Below are positions 42,698-50,732 of a stretch of 64,000 nucleotides of DNA, piece after piece. The DNA lies in the NCBI GenBank assembly GCA_964630595.1, contig CAZVVT010000001.1, positions 496,001 through 560,000 on the forward strand, written 5' to 3'. Source of the stretch: CAZVVT01 sp964630595. Lineage in GTDB: Bacteria; Chlamydiota; Chlamydiia; Chlamydiales; VFKH01. The position numbers and the translations under genes are program-made. Positions within the stretch are counted from its first letter, which is position 1; every line of letters begins with the position of its first letter. The notes under the pieces are model-generated. The model saw only the letters and a program-made list of their open reading frames with translations, was not told the DNA's origin and made no database searches.

Positions 42698-43396
42698 ATG
42701 TACAATAAAGGGGTGCATTACACCACGGTTTTCACTCTCGATAATTTCCAAGGACCGCTCCAGCTGCTTCTCCATCTCGTCGAAGCCGGCGAGATCGACG
42801 TCTCTGTGCTGCCTGTAACGCACCTGACCGGACAGCTCTCGCAGCGCATCCAAAATGGCGCCCCTCTCGACGAGGGGTCGGAATCAGTCTTCGTCACCTC
42901 CGCCCTCACCTTCCTCAAAAGCCAGCGCCTGCTGCCCCGTCAAGTAACCCCCGAAGATGCCATCTTAGAAGCTACATCCGCTGAGGTGGTGGCCAAGTTG
43001 ATCGAATTGGCCCACATTCGCCAGGGCGTGCGTGAACTGGAGGAGCTGCAAGAAAAGGCCCTTCTTTGCTTTGGGCGCGGCTTGTCCGAGGAAAAACGAC
43101 CCAAACTCGAGCTGCCCACTCTGCAACAGCTCCTGAAATTGCTCAAAAAGCCCAAACGAAGCCCAGCTCAAAAGCGCGCCTACCAAGAGATCGGCCCCGT
43201 CTGGCAAATGAAGGAACGCGCCGCCTGGCTCATGAGCCAAATCAAAGCCAAAGGGCGCCTGCTCTTCCACGAAATCTTCCTCTCGGCGGAGCCCAAAATG
43301 AAGAGAATTGTCACCTTTATCGCCCTTCTCGAACTCATGCGCGACGGGCTTGTCACCATTCATGAAGAAGAGGGTACCTATGCGATCGTGGGATGA
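42698..43396 (+). CDS. scpA: Segregation and condensation protein A
   Basis: A 232-aa kleisin that links SMC heads in the condensin complex. N-terminal block FTLDNFQGPLQLLLHLVEAG, EIDVSVLPVTHLTGQL and ESVFVTSALTFLKSQRLLPR are typical; the C-terminal winged helix is near KRIVTFIALLELMRDGLVTI. The ATG at 42698 gives MYNKGVHYTTVF; the in-frame GTG five codons later is an alternative start. Overlaps scpB by 17 bases. The smc gene is not in the window. Confidence 0.94.
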   Translation: MYNKGVHYTTVFTLDNFQGPLQLLLHLVEAGEIDVSVLPVTHLTGQLSQRIQNGAPLDEGSESVFVTSALTFLKSQRLLPRQVTPEDAILEATSAEVVAKLIELAHIRQGVRELEELQEKALLCFGRGLSEEKRPKLELPTLQQLLKLLKKPKRSPAQKRAYQEIGPVWQMKERAAWLMSQIKAKGRLLFHEIFLSAEPKMKRIVTFIALLELMRDGLVTIHEEEGTYAIVG

Positions 43397-43898
43397 AACA
43401 GAGGGGAATGTCATTGCCCTCCTCTTTGCCGCCAAAGAACCCCTCTCCCTGCGTAAGTTGGGCTGCTCACTGGCCGTGATTGAGGCGATCAATCAGGCCT
43501 GGCACGAGAGCCAATTCCCCCTCGCTATCGACCCCATTGCCGGTGGCTTTGTCCTGCGCACTAGGGCAGCTTTTGCCCCCGTTGTGGAGGCCATGATCGG
43601 CTCTACAAAAGAACGCCTCTCTAAAGCCTGCCTGGAAGTGCTGGCCATTGTCGCCACCAAGCAGCCCGTGGCTCGCAGCGAAATTGAAGCGATCCGAGGT
43701 GTGGATTGCTCAGGTTTGATGCAAACCCTTCAGGATAAAGAACTTATAGAATCAATTGAGCAAGAGGGAAGCCGTATTCATCTCTTCCAGGTTACCGAGA
43801 AGATGCTGCAACACTTTGGGCTTCGACACAAAGAGGAACTTTCCCTTCTTGTATCCGCTTCGCAAGAGCCCTTTCCAGCACCTGGCAGCGCTCCTTAA
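43380..43898 (+). CDS. scpB: Segregation and condensation protein B
   Basis: A 172-aa winged-helix partner of ScpA. Recognisable blocks: NVIALLFAAKEPLSLRKLG, GGFVLRTRAAFAPVVEAM, SKACLEVLAIVATKQPVARS and EIEAIRGVDCSGLMQTLQDK. The ATG at 43380 (MRSWDETEGNV) is used because the longer frame runs inside scpA. The 3' end overlaps the convergent type III chaperone gene by 107 bases, an unusually long 3'-3' overlap; the last 30 residues (after HLFQVTEKMLQHFG) are probably a lineage-specific tail. Confidence 0.93.
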   Translation: MRSWDETEGNVIALLFAAKEPLSLRKLGCSLAVIEAINQAWHESQFPLAIDPIAGGFVLRTRAAFAPVVEAMIGSTKERLSKACLEVLAIVATKQPVARSEIEAIRGVDCSGLMQTLQDKELIESIEQEGSRIHLFQVTEKMLQHFGLRHKEELSLLVSASQEPFPAPGSAP

Positions 43899-44352
43899 GT
43901 TCTTGATACTCAGGCCTGTTTCCGCATTTTTCAACAGCCTTTTCGTAGAGCTTAATCGCCGCTTTTTCTTTGCCGATTTGCACGCAACATTCGGCGCTAA
44001 AATAGCTTGGCTCGGGCGCCTTTTCTTGCGCTGCTGCTGCATAGGCATAATAGAGGATGGCGCGGTACCAGTCCCCCATCCGCTGCGCGGCGGCGGCGGC
44101 GGAGTAGCAGATCTTGTAGTCGAGGGGGTTGAGGTAGAAGAGGTTTTCAAAAAATTCTAATGCATCGCGAAAGCGCCCCTTCTCGTAAATTTTGTAGCCC
44201 ACAGCGTAGAGCTTTTCCATCAGTTCGTCGCTGTAGCTGAGCTGTTTTTGCATGACTGTCCCGCGCAGCGTGATGGTTCTTAAGTTGCTTGCCAGCTCCA
44301 TAAGAAGCTCAGGATCGGGCAGGTGGGGGATAAGCTTGGGGTCGATATTCAT
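43792..44352 (-). CDS. Type III secretion chaperone, SycD/LcrH family
   Basis: A 186-aa TPR protein. Three TPR-like helical pairs: LYAVGYKIYEKGRFRDALEF, LDYKICYSAAAAAQRMGDWY and PEPSYFSAECCVQIGKEKAA. This is the class II chaperone that binds YopB/YopD-like translocators. The ATG at 44350-44352 has GGAG five bases upstream. Chlamydial genomes carry several SycD-like genes; no translocator gene is adjacent here. The 3' end overlaps scpB by 107 bases, and the gene diverges from rpsL. Confidence 0.88.
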   Translation of the reverse strand: MNIDPKLIPHLPDPELLMELASNLRTITLRGTVMQKQLSYSDELMEKLYAVGYKIYEKGRFRDALEFFENLFYLNPLDYKICYSAAAAAQRMGDWYRAILYYAYAAAAQEKAPEPSYFSAECCVQIGKEKAAIKLYEKAVEKCGNRPEYQELKERCQVLERALAKRIQEGKVPLCVEAQSVAASSR

Positions 44353-44373
44353 AGTGACTCCACTTATATACGA

Positions 44374-44402
44374 TTGCCCAGAATTTTTGGATGCGGTATT
44401 CT
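44374..44402 (+). promoter_or_regulatory. Promoter of the rpsL-rpsG-fusA-rpsJ operon
   Basis: TTGCCC (44374-44379) and TATTCT (44397-44402) with an exact 17-base spacer, about 36 bases upstream of the rpsL ATG. A Shine-Dalgarno GGAG lies at 44431-44434. The divergent chaperone gene has its own TATATA close by on the other strand. Confidence 0.6.
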
Positions 44403-44438
44403 CTTTCGACGCAAGAACTACGAAGCTATAGGAGTTTC

Positions 44439-44810
44439 ATGCCAACTATTAACCAGCTGGTCCGTCAAGGACGTGGCAGCAAGGCAAAGCAACGCAAGTC
44501 GCCCGCCCTGCAGCAGTGTCCCCAGCGCCGAGGCGTATGCCTTCAAGTGAAGACAAAGACTCCCAAAAAGCCGAACTCGGCTCTACGTAAAGTAGCATGG
44601 GTCAGATTGTCTAACGGAAAAGAGGTCATTGCCTACATCGGTGGTGAAGGACACAACTTACAAGAACACAGCATTGTTCTCGTGCGCGGTGGAAAGGTAA
44701 AAGACCTTCCCGGCGTACGTTACCACATCGTTCGCGGAGCACTCGACTGCGCAGCGGTGAAAGACAGAAAACAAGGAAGATCAAAATACGGCTCGAAAAA
44801 GCCTAAGTAA
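44439..44810 (+). CDS. rpsL: Ribosomal protein uS12
   Basis: 123 aa. Start MPTINQLVRQGRGSKAKQRK is canonical. TKTPKKPNSALRKVAWVRLS contains the residues where streptomycin resistance maps: the Lys of PKKPNS is present, so no resistance allele is evident. C-terminal YHIVRGALDCAAVKDRKQGR follows. First gene of the str operon, preceded by a good promoter. Confidence 0.99.
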   Translation: MPTINQLVRQGRGSKAKQRKSPALQQCPQRRGVCLQVKTKTPKKPNSALRKVAWVRLSNGKEVIAYIGGEGHNLQEHSIVLVRGGKVKDLPGVRYHIVRGALDCAAVKDRKQGRSKYGSKKPK

Positions 44811-44839
44811 TTCGTCGATCTCTCATTCATAGGGATTGA

Positions 44840-44880
44840 CGCGCGTGGCCTGTTCACAAAAAGTGGCCGGACCAGGCGCG
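44840..44880 (+). promoter_or_regulatory. Possible hairpin in the rpsL-rpsG spacer
   Basis: The 110-base spacer 44811-44920 can fold with CGCGC (44840-44844) pairing GCGCG (44876-44880) and GGCC (44847-44850) pairing GGCC (44865-44868). In E. coli S7 represses translation at the rpsL-rpsG junction, so a similar site is conceivable. A strong SD (AAGGAG) precedes rpsG. Confidence 0.35.
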
Positions 44881-44920
44881 AATATCGGTGAAAAGCTTTC
44901 GATCTTTTTAAGGAGATATA

Positions 44921-45394
44921 ATGTCTAGAAGACATCGCGCGGAAAAGCGCCAAACAGTACCAGATCCCATCTACAATAGCGTTGTGCTATCGAAATTCAT
45001 CAATAAGGTGATGATGGGCGGCAAGAAAACACTGGCGCAGACCATTGTTTACAAAGCCATTGAAAAGTTTGCCAAGACAGTCGGACAAACAGATGTCCTC
45101 GCTGCTTTTGAGCAAGCACTCGAAAATGCGAAACCCACTCTCGAAGTAAAGTCTCGCCGTATTGGCGGCGCTACTTACCAAGTACCGATGGAGATCCCTC
45201 AAGATCGCCGTACCGGCTTGGCCATGAAGTGGATCATTACCTACGCCCGAGAAAAAGCAGGCCGCACAATGCAAGACGGTCTGATGTCCGAGCTCGTTGA
45301 TTGCTACAACAATCAAGGCGCGACGATCAAGAAGAAGGACGACGTGCATCGCATGGCAGAGTCCAATAAAGCCTTTGCTCATTACAAGTGGTAG
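44921..45394 (+). CDS. rpsG: Ribosomal protein uS7
   Basis: 157 aa. MSRRHRAEKRQTVPDPIYNS, VVLSKFINKVMMGGKKTLAQ, VKSRRIGGATYQVPMEIPQD and AIKWIITYAREK-type segment (AMKWIITYAREKAGRT) are all in place. It binds the 3' domain of 16S rRNA and nucleates the small-subunit head. SD AAGGAG lies about 8 bases upstream. Six bases before fusA. Confidence 0.99.
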   Translation: MSRRHRAEKRQTVPDPIYNSVVLSKFINKVMMGGKKTLAQTIVYKAIEKFAKTVGQTDVLAAFEQALENAKPTLEVKSRRIGGATYQVPMEIPQDRRTGLAMKWIITYAREKAGRTMQDGLMSELVDCYNNQGATIKKKDDVHRMAESNKAFAHYKW

Positions 45395-45400
45395 AAATCG

Positions 45401-47488
45401 ATGCCCAGAGATCCTAAAGACCGTTTAGACCGCGTACGCAATATCGGCATTATGGCCCACATTGACGCGGGCAAAACCACCACCACTGAGCGCATTCTTT
45501 TCTACGCAGGCCGCCTTCACAAAATTGGTGAAGTGCACGAGGGTGCTGCAACAATGGACTGGATGGAACAGGAGAAGGAACGTGGTATCACGATCACTTC
45601 TGCTGCTACCACTGTCTATTGGAATGACTGCAAGATCAACATCATCGACACTCCCGGACACGTGGACTTCACCATTGAAGTAGAGCGTTCTCTGCGCGTG
45701 CTCGATGGTGCCGTTGCTCTTTTCTGCGCCGTTGCCGGTGTGCAACCACAGTCAGAAACGGTATGGCGTCAAGCGGACAAGTACAACGTACCCCGCATTC
45801 CTTTCGTCAACAAAATGGATCGCACAGGAGCTGATTTCTTCAACTGCCTGGCGACCATGCGCGACAAGCTAGGCGCCAACGCCTATCCCGTTCAGTGCCC
45901 CATCGGTGCGGAAGCGGACTTTGCCGGGCTGATCGACCTCGTCACGATGAAGGCACATTACTTCATCACCGAAGGTCAGGGCACCGAGTATGAGGTTCGC
46001 GACATTCCCGCTGATTATTTGGCAAAAGCGAAAGAGATGCGCGCACAGCTCTTAGAAGAGCTTGCAACGCTGGAAGAAGAGGATGACTCATTCATGCAGA
46101 AGGTTCTGGAAAATCCAGACAGTCTAACAGCAGATGAGATCCACGCCGTCATTCGCAAAGCCGTGTGCAAAAACGTCTTCTACCCCGTCTTGTGCGGCGC
46201 TTCCTTCAAAAACAAGGGTGTTCAGCAGCTGCTTGACTCCGTTGTGCGATGGATGCCCTCACCCATTGACCGTGGAGATATTAAGGGGATCAACGTGGAT
46301 ACTGATGAACCAATGGTGATCAAGCCAGAAGACTCCTCACCTCTTGCAGCGCTTGCGTTCAAGATCATGACGGACCCTTACGTGGGCCGTTTGACCTTCG
46401 TGCGCATCTACGCAGGTACGTTGACCAAGGGTACCTCTTTGATCAACACAACCAAAGACAAGGATGAGCGTATTTCCCGCCTTCTCGAGATGCACGCCAA
46501 CCAGCGTAAAGATCGCGACGAGTTTTACACAGGCGATATCGCTGCTTGCATCGGTCTGAAAAACACAACTACGGGAGACACTCTCTGCTCGCCGAACAAC
46601 CCTCTTCTCTTAGAGAAGATGGAGTTCCCTGAGCCCGTGATCGACATGGCCATTGAGCCTGAGACGAAAGCGGACCGCGAAAAGCTGGCGAAAGCTCTCG
46701 GTGCTCTAACGGAAGAAGATCCCACGTTCCGCGTTCATTCGAACGAAGAGACGGGGCAAACGATCATCTCCGGCATGGGTGAGCTTCACCTCGAGATTCT
46801 GCGCGATCGTATGATGCGCGAATTCGACGTGAAGGCGAAAGTGGGCAAACCACAGGTGTCGTACAAAGAGACGATCACGAAAGAAGCTAAGTCGGACACA
46901 AAGTTCGTCAAGCAGTCGGGTGGTCGCGGTCAGTACGCGCACGTGGTGCTCGAGATCGAGCCAAACGAGGCCGGCAAAGGCAACGAGGTGATCAGCAAGA
47001 TCGTGGGCGGCGTGATTCCAAAGGAATATGTTCCTGCGGTGATCAAGGGCGTGGAAGAGGGTCTGACAACAGGCGTTCTAGCGGGCTACGGCCTCGTCGA
47101 CGTCATTGTGCGGATCGTCTACGGTTCCTACCACGAAGTGGACTCCTCTGAAATGGCCTTTAAGATCTGCGGATCGATGGCCTTGAAAGATGCAGCCCGT
47201 AAAGCAGCTCCCATTATTCTTGAACCGATCATGAAGGTCGACGTCACGGCTCCAGAAGAAGCAGTGGGCGATGTCATGGGCGACTTAAACCGTCGTCGCG
47301 GCAAGATCATTGGGCAAGATGCCCTTCGCGGCACAGTGATTGTGCATGCAGAAGTAGCTCTCGCTGAGCTCTTCGGCTACTCCACCGATCTTCGTAACTT
47401 AAGCCGCGGTCGCGCTTCATTCGTCATGACTCCAAGTCATTTCGAACGTGTACCGTCTAAAATCCAAGAGGAAATTCTCAAAAAGTAA
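45401..47488 (+). CDS. fusA: Elongation factor G
   Basis: 695 aa, full length. GTPase motifs: G1 GIMAHIDAGKTTTTERIL, G2 ERGITITSAATTVYW, G3 IIDTPGHVDFTIEVERSLRV, G4 FVNKMDRTGADFF and the SA loop CGASFKNKGVQ. Domain III-V blocks include GMGELHLEILRDRMMREFDV and VIVRIVYGSYHEVDSSEMAF. It translocates tRNAs on the ribosome. Classical str-operon position between rpsG and rpsJ; five bases before rpsJ. Confidence 0.99.
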   Translation: MPRDPKDRLDRVRNIGIMAHIDAGKTTTTERILFYAGRLHKIGEVHEGAATMDWMEQEKERGITITSAATTVYWNDCKINIIDTPGHVDFTIEVERSLRVLDGAVALFCAVAGVQPQSETVWRQADKYNVPRIPFVNKMDRTGADFFNCLATMRDKLGANAYPVQCPIGAEADFAGLIDLVTMKAHYFITEGQGTEYEVRDIPADYLAKAKEMRAQLLEELATLEEEDDSFMQKVLENPDSLTADEIHAVIRKAVCKNVFYPVLCGASFKNKGVQQLLDSVVRWMPSPIDRGDIKGINVDTDEPMVIKPEDSSPLAALAFKIMTDPYVGRLTFVRIYAGTLTKGTSLINTTKDKDERISRLLEMHANQRKDRDEFYTGDIAACIGLKNTTTGDTLCSPNNPLLLEKMEFPEPVIDMAIEPETKADREKLAKALGALTEEDPTFRVHSNEETGQTIISGMGELHLEILRDRMMREFDVKAKVGKPQVSYKETITKEAKSDTKFVKQSGGRGQYAHVVLEIEPNEAGKGNEVISKIVGGVIPKEYVPAVIKGVEEGLTTGVLAGYGLVDVIVRIVYGSYHEVDSSEMAFKICGSMALKDAARKAAPIILEPIMKVDVTAPEEAVGDVMGDLNRRRGKIIGQDALRGTVIVHAEVALAELFGYSTDLRNLSRGRASFVMTPSHFERVPSKIQEEILKK

Positions 47489-47492
47489 TCGT

Positions 47493-47825
47493 ATGGCAAC
47501 GCAAAAAGAAACATCTCCTAAGCAGCGCATTCGAGTCCGCCTCAAGGGTTTTGACCCGCGAGTGGTCGATCGCTGCACACAAGATATCGTCGAAACAGCA
47601 AAACGCACCGGCGCTCGCGTCGTTGGGCCGATCCCTCTGCCCACCGACCGTGAGATCTACACCGTGCTGCGCTCGCCTCACATCGACCGAAAGTCTCGTG
47701 AGCAATTCGAGTCACGCACACACAAGCGTCTCTTGGAAATCCTCAACCCCACCGGCAAGACCGTTGATGCTCTCAAAGCACTCAACCTCGCCGCTGGTGT
47801 ACACATCACACTGAAGCTGAGCTAA
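47493..47825 (+). CDS. rpsJ: Ribosomal protein uS10
   Basis: 110 aa. IRVRLKGFDPRVVDRCTQDI, VVGPIPLPTDREIYTVLRSP and REQFESRTHKRLLEI are diagnostic. The ATG at 47493 (MATQKETSPKQ) is used; the longer frame lies in fusA. In chlamydiae S10 follows EF-G rather than leading the S10 operon, and EF-Tu is elsewhere, as here. The 3' end overlaps convergent pgeF by 20 bases. Confidence 0.98.
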   Translation: MATQKETSPKQRIRVRLKGFDPRVVDRCTQDIVETAKRTGARVVGPIPLPTDREIYTVLRSPHIDRKSREQFESRTHKRLLEILNPTGKTVDALKALNLAAGVHITLKLS

Positions 47826-48444
47826 TCGCAATCATCGTCGTGTTTCGCTCTGCGCAGCGATCTCGTCGATACGAATAGAAAAGCTCAGGATTTTCCAGCG
47901 TGCACATGCGCGCGATCTGCACATGGTGCGGCAAAATGCCCGCCATGTGCAGTTCTTCTTCGGCAACCGCCCATAGATCCATATAGTTTCCCTGTAAGTG
48001 ATGCCAAAACTCTTTTGGCCACTCACTCTCCCAATGAATAAACTCCGCCCTACCTAAACTCGGAGAAATCGCCACCAGAATATCCTCTGGATGGCCCATC
48101 CTCTGAATCACTTTGGTGTACAGCCGCGCAATGTTGCCGCGCCAGCCAGCATGCGCCGCAGCGACCTTCTTGCGCACAGGATCGTAAAACAGAGCGATCT
48201 GGCAATCGGCATGAAACATGCCAATCCCTCGTCCCTTTTCCTGCGTGATCAGAGCATCGCATTCGTAAACGTTATCATCTGCCTGCACAATGCGGTCACC
48301 ATGACACTGCTTGGCAGAAGAGAGCTTCTCCGCCCCCCAGAGCAGCTTGTCGTGCGGCCTAAGAGTAACGGCATTGAATACACCGGCGTCATCGAGCAGC
48401 TCAAAGGAGAGCCACTTCAGGCCCTCTTTCTCATGGAAAAACAT
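47806..48444 (-). CDS. pgeF: Laccase-domain protein PgeF/YfiH
   Basis: A 212-aa member of the DUF152 family. Metal-site motifs: AKQCHGDRIVQADDNVYECD, MFHADCQIALFYDPV and AAAHAGWRGNIARLY hold the His/Cys ligands. Family members act as purine nucleoside phosphorylases/adenosine deaminases and have a reported role in peptidoglycan-precursor editing in E. coli. A little shorter than the usual 240-250 aa, mostly at the N-terminus. It overlaps the P-type ATPase gene upstream by 28 bases. Confidence 0.9.
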   Translation of the reverse strand: MFFHEKEGLKWLSFELLDDAGVFNAVTLRPHDKLLWGAEKLSSAKQCHGDRIVQADDNVYECDALITQEKGRGIGMFHADCQIALFYDPVRKKVAAAHAGWRGNIARLYTKVIQRMGHPEDILVAISPSLGRAEFIHWESEWPKEFWHHLQGNYMDLWAVAEEELHMAGILPHHVQIARMCTLENPELFYSYRRDRCAERNTTMIAISSASV

Positions 48445-50645
48445 GACCCAATAATAAGCACAGGACTAGCCCAAAAGACAAGCTCAACCCATGTGTTAAA
48501 GGTGAGCGGCTGTGTGTCAAAGAGGGGCTGCAGCGCCGGCGTATAGAGCACCACCAACTGCAGCAGCACTCCCGCCACCAACCCACCAAAGAGGTAGGGA
48601 TTACGGAAGGAGCGCACGCAGGTCAGCAGCACAAACCAAGCGGTCAGCGCCAAGAGAGTGAAGAGCTGCGCTTGCTCTCCTGGATGGACCTGCATATAGG
48701 AAAAGAGAATCGCTGTGGTCAGAGGAATTTTCCAGAGCATGGCTTTCAGATAGGTGCGGTCCAAAATGGGATGGTTGCGCTTTTTCGGCGGCACCCTCAA
48801 CTCATTGCCTGTGGGCGGCTCCAGCACCAAACCGATCGTGAGCGTTCCTTCCGCCACTACGTTAATCCACAAGATCTGCGGCGCGGTGAGCGGCAGCGGC
48901 AGTCCCATCGCAAGCGACAGGAAAACCAGCAGCGCTGTCGGCAGCGAAGCCGTTAAGATAAAAAAGACTACTAGTTGGATGTTATTGAAGACCAAGCGTC
49001 CCTGCTGCACCGCACGGACTAGTGTTGTAAAGCTATCATCGAGCAGCACCATCTTGGCAGACTCTTTTGCCACATCGCTACCGCTGCCCATCGCCACACC
49101 CACATCGGCTTTGGCAAGTGCAGGGGCATCATTAACCCCGTCACCCGTCATGGCCACCACACACCCTTTAGCCTGCAGCTTTTCTACAATGCGCAGCTTT
49201 TCCTCCGGATGAATGCGCGCATACACTTCCTTGATGCCCACCTCAGCACCAATGGCCTCTGCAGTGACCAGGTGATCACCCGTAATCATGATCGGCGTAA
49301 TCCCTGCTGAGAAGCACTCTCGAACGGCTTTCACCACTCCCTCGCGCGGCGGATCGTACAAGCAGATGAAGCCCAGAAGTTGCCCCTTGTCCGACACGCC
49401 AATCATGCGGAAGGCGGTCGACTCTAGCGTAAACTCCGGCGCAATCGATTCCGGCGCCCCTTTCGCAATCACCCGTCCATCTTCTAAATGAGTCACGGTC
49501 ATGCGCGTGGCGGGATCAAAGGGCACCTCCTTGCTGCGCTTCAATCGGTAGTCAATCTTCCAATGATCGGCAAAATCCAAAATCGCCCTTTCCATCGGAT
49601 CCACACGGTCGCATACCGCCGCTGCCATCTGCACCAGCCGCTGTGCCGCCTGTGTTGTCGGCGCCTCTAACTTCGTCCCGTCAGGCAACACCAGCTGCTT
49701 GACCTCCATCCGGTTTTGCGTCAACGTCCCCGTCTTGTCCGTACAAATGACGTCGCAGGATCCCAGCGTCTCCACTGCCGCTAGCTTGCGCACAATCGAC
49801 TTCGAGCTGGCCATGCGCTGCACCCCCGCTGCAAGAGCAATGGTAATCGCCACCGGCAGCCCTTCAGGCACTATAGAGACCACAACGCTCACCGCCGCAA
49901 GCAGCATCTGCTCTATCTCCACACCTCGCCACCAGCCCACCCCCATCAACACAGCAAATAGCGCAAGCGAAAGCATCAACAAATGATGCCCTAACCGGTC
50001 CACACGCTCCTCTAGAGGCGTTTTCGGCGGTTTTGCCTCCTGCGTCAGCTGCGCAATGCTCGCCAAACGGGTGTGCACGCCCGTCACGGCCACTTCCACC
50101 TCCGCCCGCCCCACAAGAACGCTGCTGCCCGCAAAAAGCTCCTCACCTACGCCCTTCTCCAGCGCCAGCGACTCTCCTGTCAAAATCGACTCATCGACGG
50201 ACAAACGCTCTGTCGCCTTCACGCGCACATCTGCCGGAACGCGATCTCCCGCATCCAGCTGCACCAGATCGCCCGGCACCAACTCTTCGCTGCTGACGAC
50301 CTTCCACGCACCATCTCGCATCACACGGCTGCTCTGCATCGCCAACTTCTTCAACGCCGTCAGTGACTTCTGCGCACGCAACTCATGAAAGGTGCCAATC
50401 AAACTATTGAGCACCAACACAACGCCAATCACACACGGGTCCTTCGCCGATCCAAAGATCCCCGCTACCACCGAAGCGCCCAACAAAAGATAGATCAGCG
50501 GGCTGTGAAACTGCCGCACAAACACCCACAGCGGATGCGGCACCCTCTCCTCCGCCAAACGGTTGTATCCGAAATGGCGCAGCCGCTTGGTCGCCTCTGC
50601 CGTAGAAAGCCCCATTGTGGAAAATTTGTTCACAAATTGTTCCAC
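48417..50645 (-). CDS. P-type cation ATPase (Ca2+-ATPase-like, short)
   Basis: A 742-aa P-type ATPase. TGES loop (DESILTGESLALEKGVG), TM4 IVPEGLPVAITIALAAGVQR of the P2 class, phosphorylation site CDVICTDKTGTLTQNRMEVK, KGAPES, TGDGVNDAPALAKADVGVAM are all present. It is about 100-150 residues shorter than typical P2A pumps, mainly in the nucleotide-binding domain. In TM6 the usual N-x-x-T-D ion site reads ILWINVVAEGTLTIGL, Glu replacing Asp. Ion unknown; Ca2+ or Mn2+ likely. GTG 50645 gives MEQFVNKFSTMGLS; the ATG at 50613-50615 is a plausible alternative since inverted repeats overlap the longer start. Confidence 0.92.
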   Translation of the reverse strand: MEQFVNKFSTMGLSTAEATKRLRHFGYNRLAEERVPHPLWVFVRQFHSPLIYLLLGASVVAGIFGSAKDPCVIGVVLVLNSLIGTFHELRAQKSLTALKKLAMQSSRVMRDGAWKVVSSEELVPGDLVQLDAGDRVPADVRVKATERLSVDESILTGESLALEKGVGEELFAGSSVLVGRAEVEVAVTGVHTRLASIAQLTQEAKPPKTPLEERVDRLGHHLLMLSLALFAVLMGVGWWRGVEIEQMLLAAVSVVVSIVPEGLPVAITIALAAGVQRMASSKSIVRKLAAVETLGSCDVICTDKTGTLTQNRMEVKQLVLPDGTKLEAPTTQAAQRLVQMAAAVCDRVDPMERAILDFADHWKIDYRLKRSKEVPFDPATRMTVTHLEDGRVIAKGAPESIAPEFTLESTAFRMIGVSDKGQLLGFICLYDPPREGVVKAVRECFSAGITPIMITGDHLVTAEAIGAEVGIKEVYARIHPEEKLRIVEKLQAKGCVVAMTGDGVNDAPALAKADVGVAMGSGSDVAKESAKMVLLDDSFTTLVRAVQQGRLVFNNIQLVVFFILTASLPTALLVFLSLAMGLPLPLTAPQILWINVVAEGTLTIGLVLEPPTGNELRVPPKKRNHPILDRTYLKAMLWKIPLTTAILFSYMQVHPGEQAQLFTLLALTAWFVLLTCVRSFRNPYLFGGLVAGVLLQLVVLYTPALQPLFDTQPLTFNTWVELVFWASPVLIIGSCFSMRKRA
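50623..50638. promoter_or_regulatory. Inverted repeat AATTTGT-n2-ACAAATT at ATPase start
   Basis: Perfect 7-bp arms, AATTTGT (50623-50629) and ACAAATT (50632-50638), separated by TC. It lies between the two candidate start codons of the P-type ATPase. If the ATG at 50615 is the true start, this is a 5'-untranslated operator or RNA element. Confidence 0.5.
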
Positions 50646-50699
50646 GGGCTACTTTCGACTTAACTCGTTAATAATCAACAATTTAACCACCGTGGAACA
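50638..50699. repeat. 10-bp inverted repeat flanking the ATPase leader
   Basis: TGTTCCACGG (50638-50647) and CCGTGGAACA (50690-50699) are perfect reverse complements separated by 42 AT-rich bases. The pair brackets the probable promoter/leader region of the P-type ATPase. It could be two binding sites for one regulator or a long RNA stem. Confidence 0.6.
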
Positions 50700-50712
50700 C
50701 TCCTTTTCCCAA

Positions 50713-50732
50713 ATGTAAAACCGGTTTTACAT
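50713..50732. promoter_or_regulatory. 20-bp perfect palindrome at the end of the DUF2063 gene
   Basis: ATGTAAAACCGGTTTTACAT is a perfect 20-bp palindrome. Its right part contains the TAA stop of the DUF2063 gene. It has no loop-forming centre and no U-tract, so an operator for a dimeric regulator of the downstream P-type ATPase is likelier than a terminator. Confidence 0.6.

Noticed and set aside
44391..44438. 16-codon extension of uS12
   Set aside because: The canonical S12 start is the ATG at 44439, preceded by a good SD; the extension overlaps the -10 promoter element.
50713..50732. 20-bp palindrome as an intrinsic terminator
   Set aside because: It has no loop and no U-rich tract on either side; an operator role fits better.
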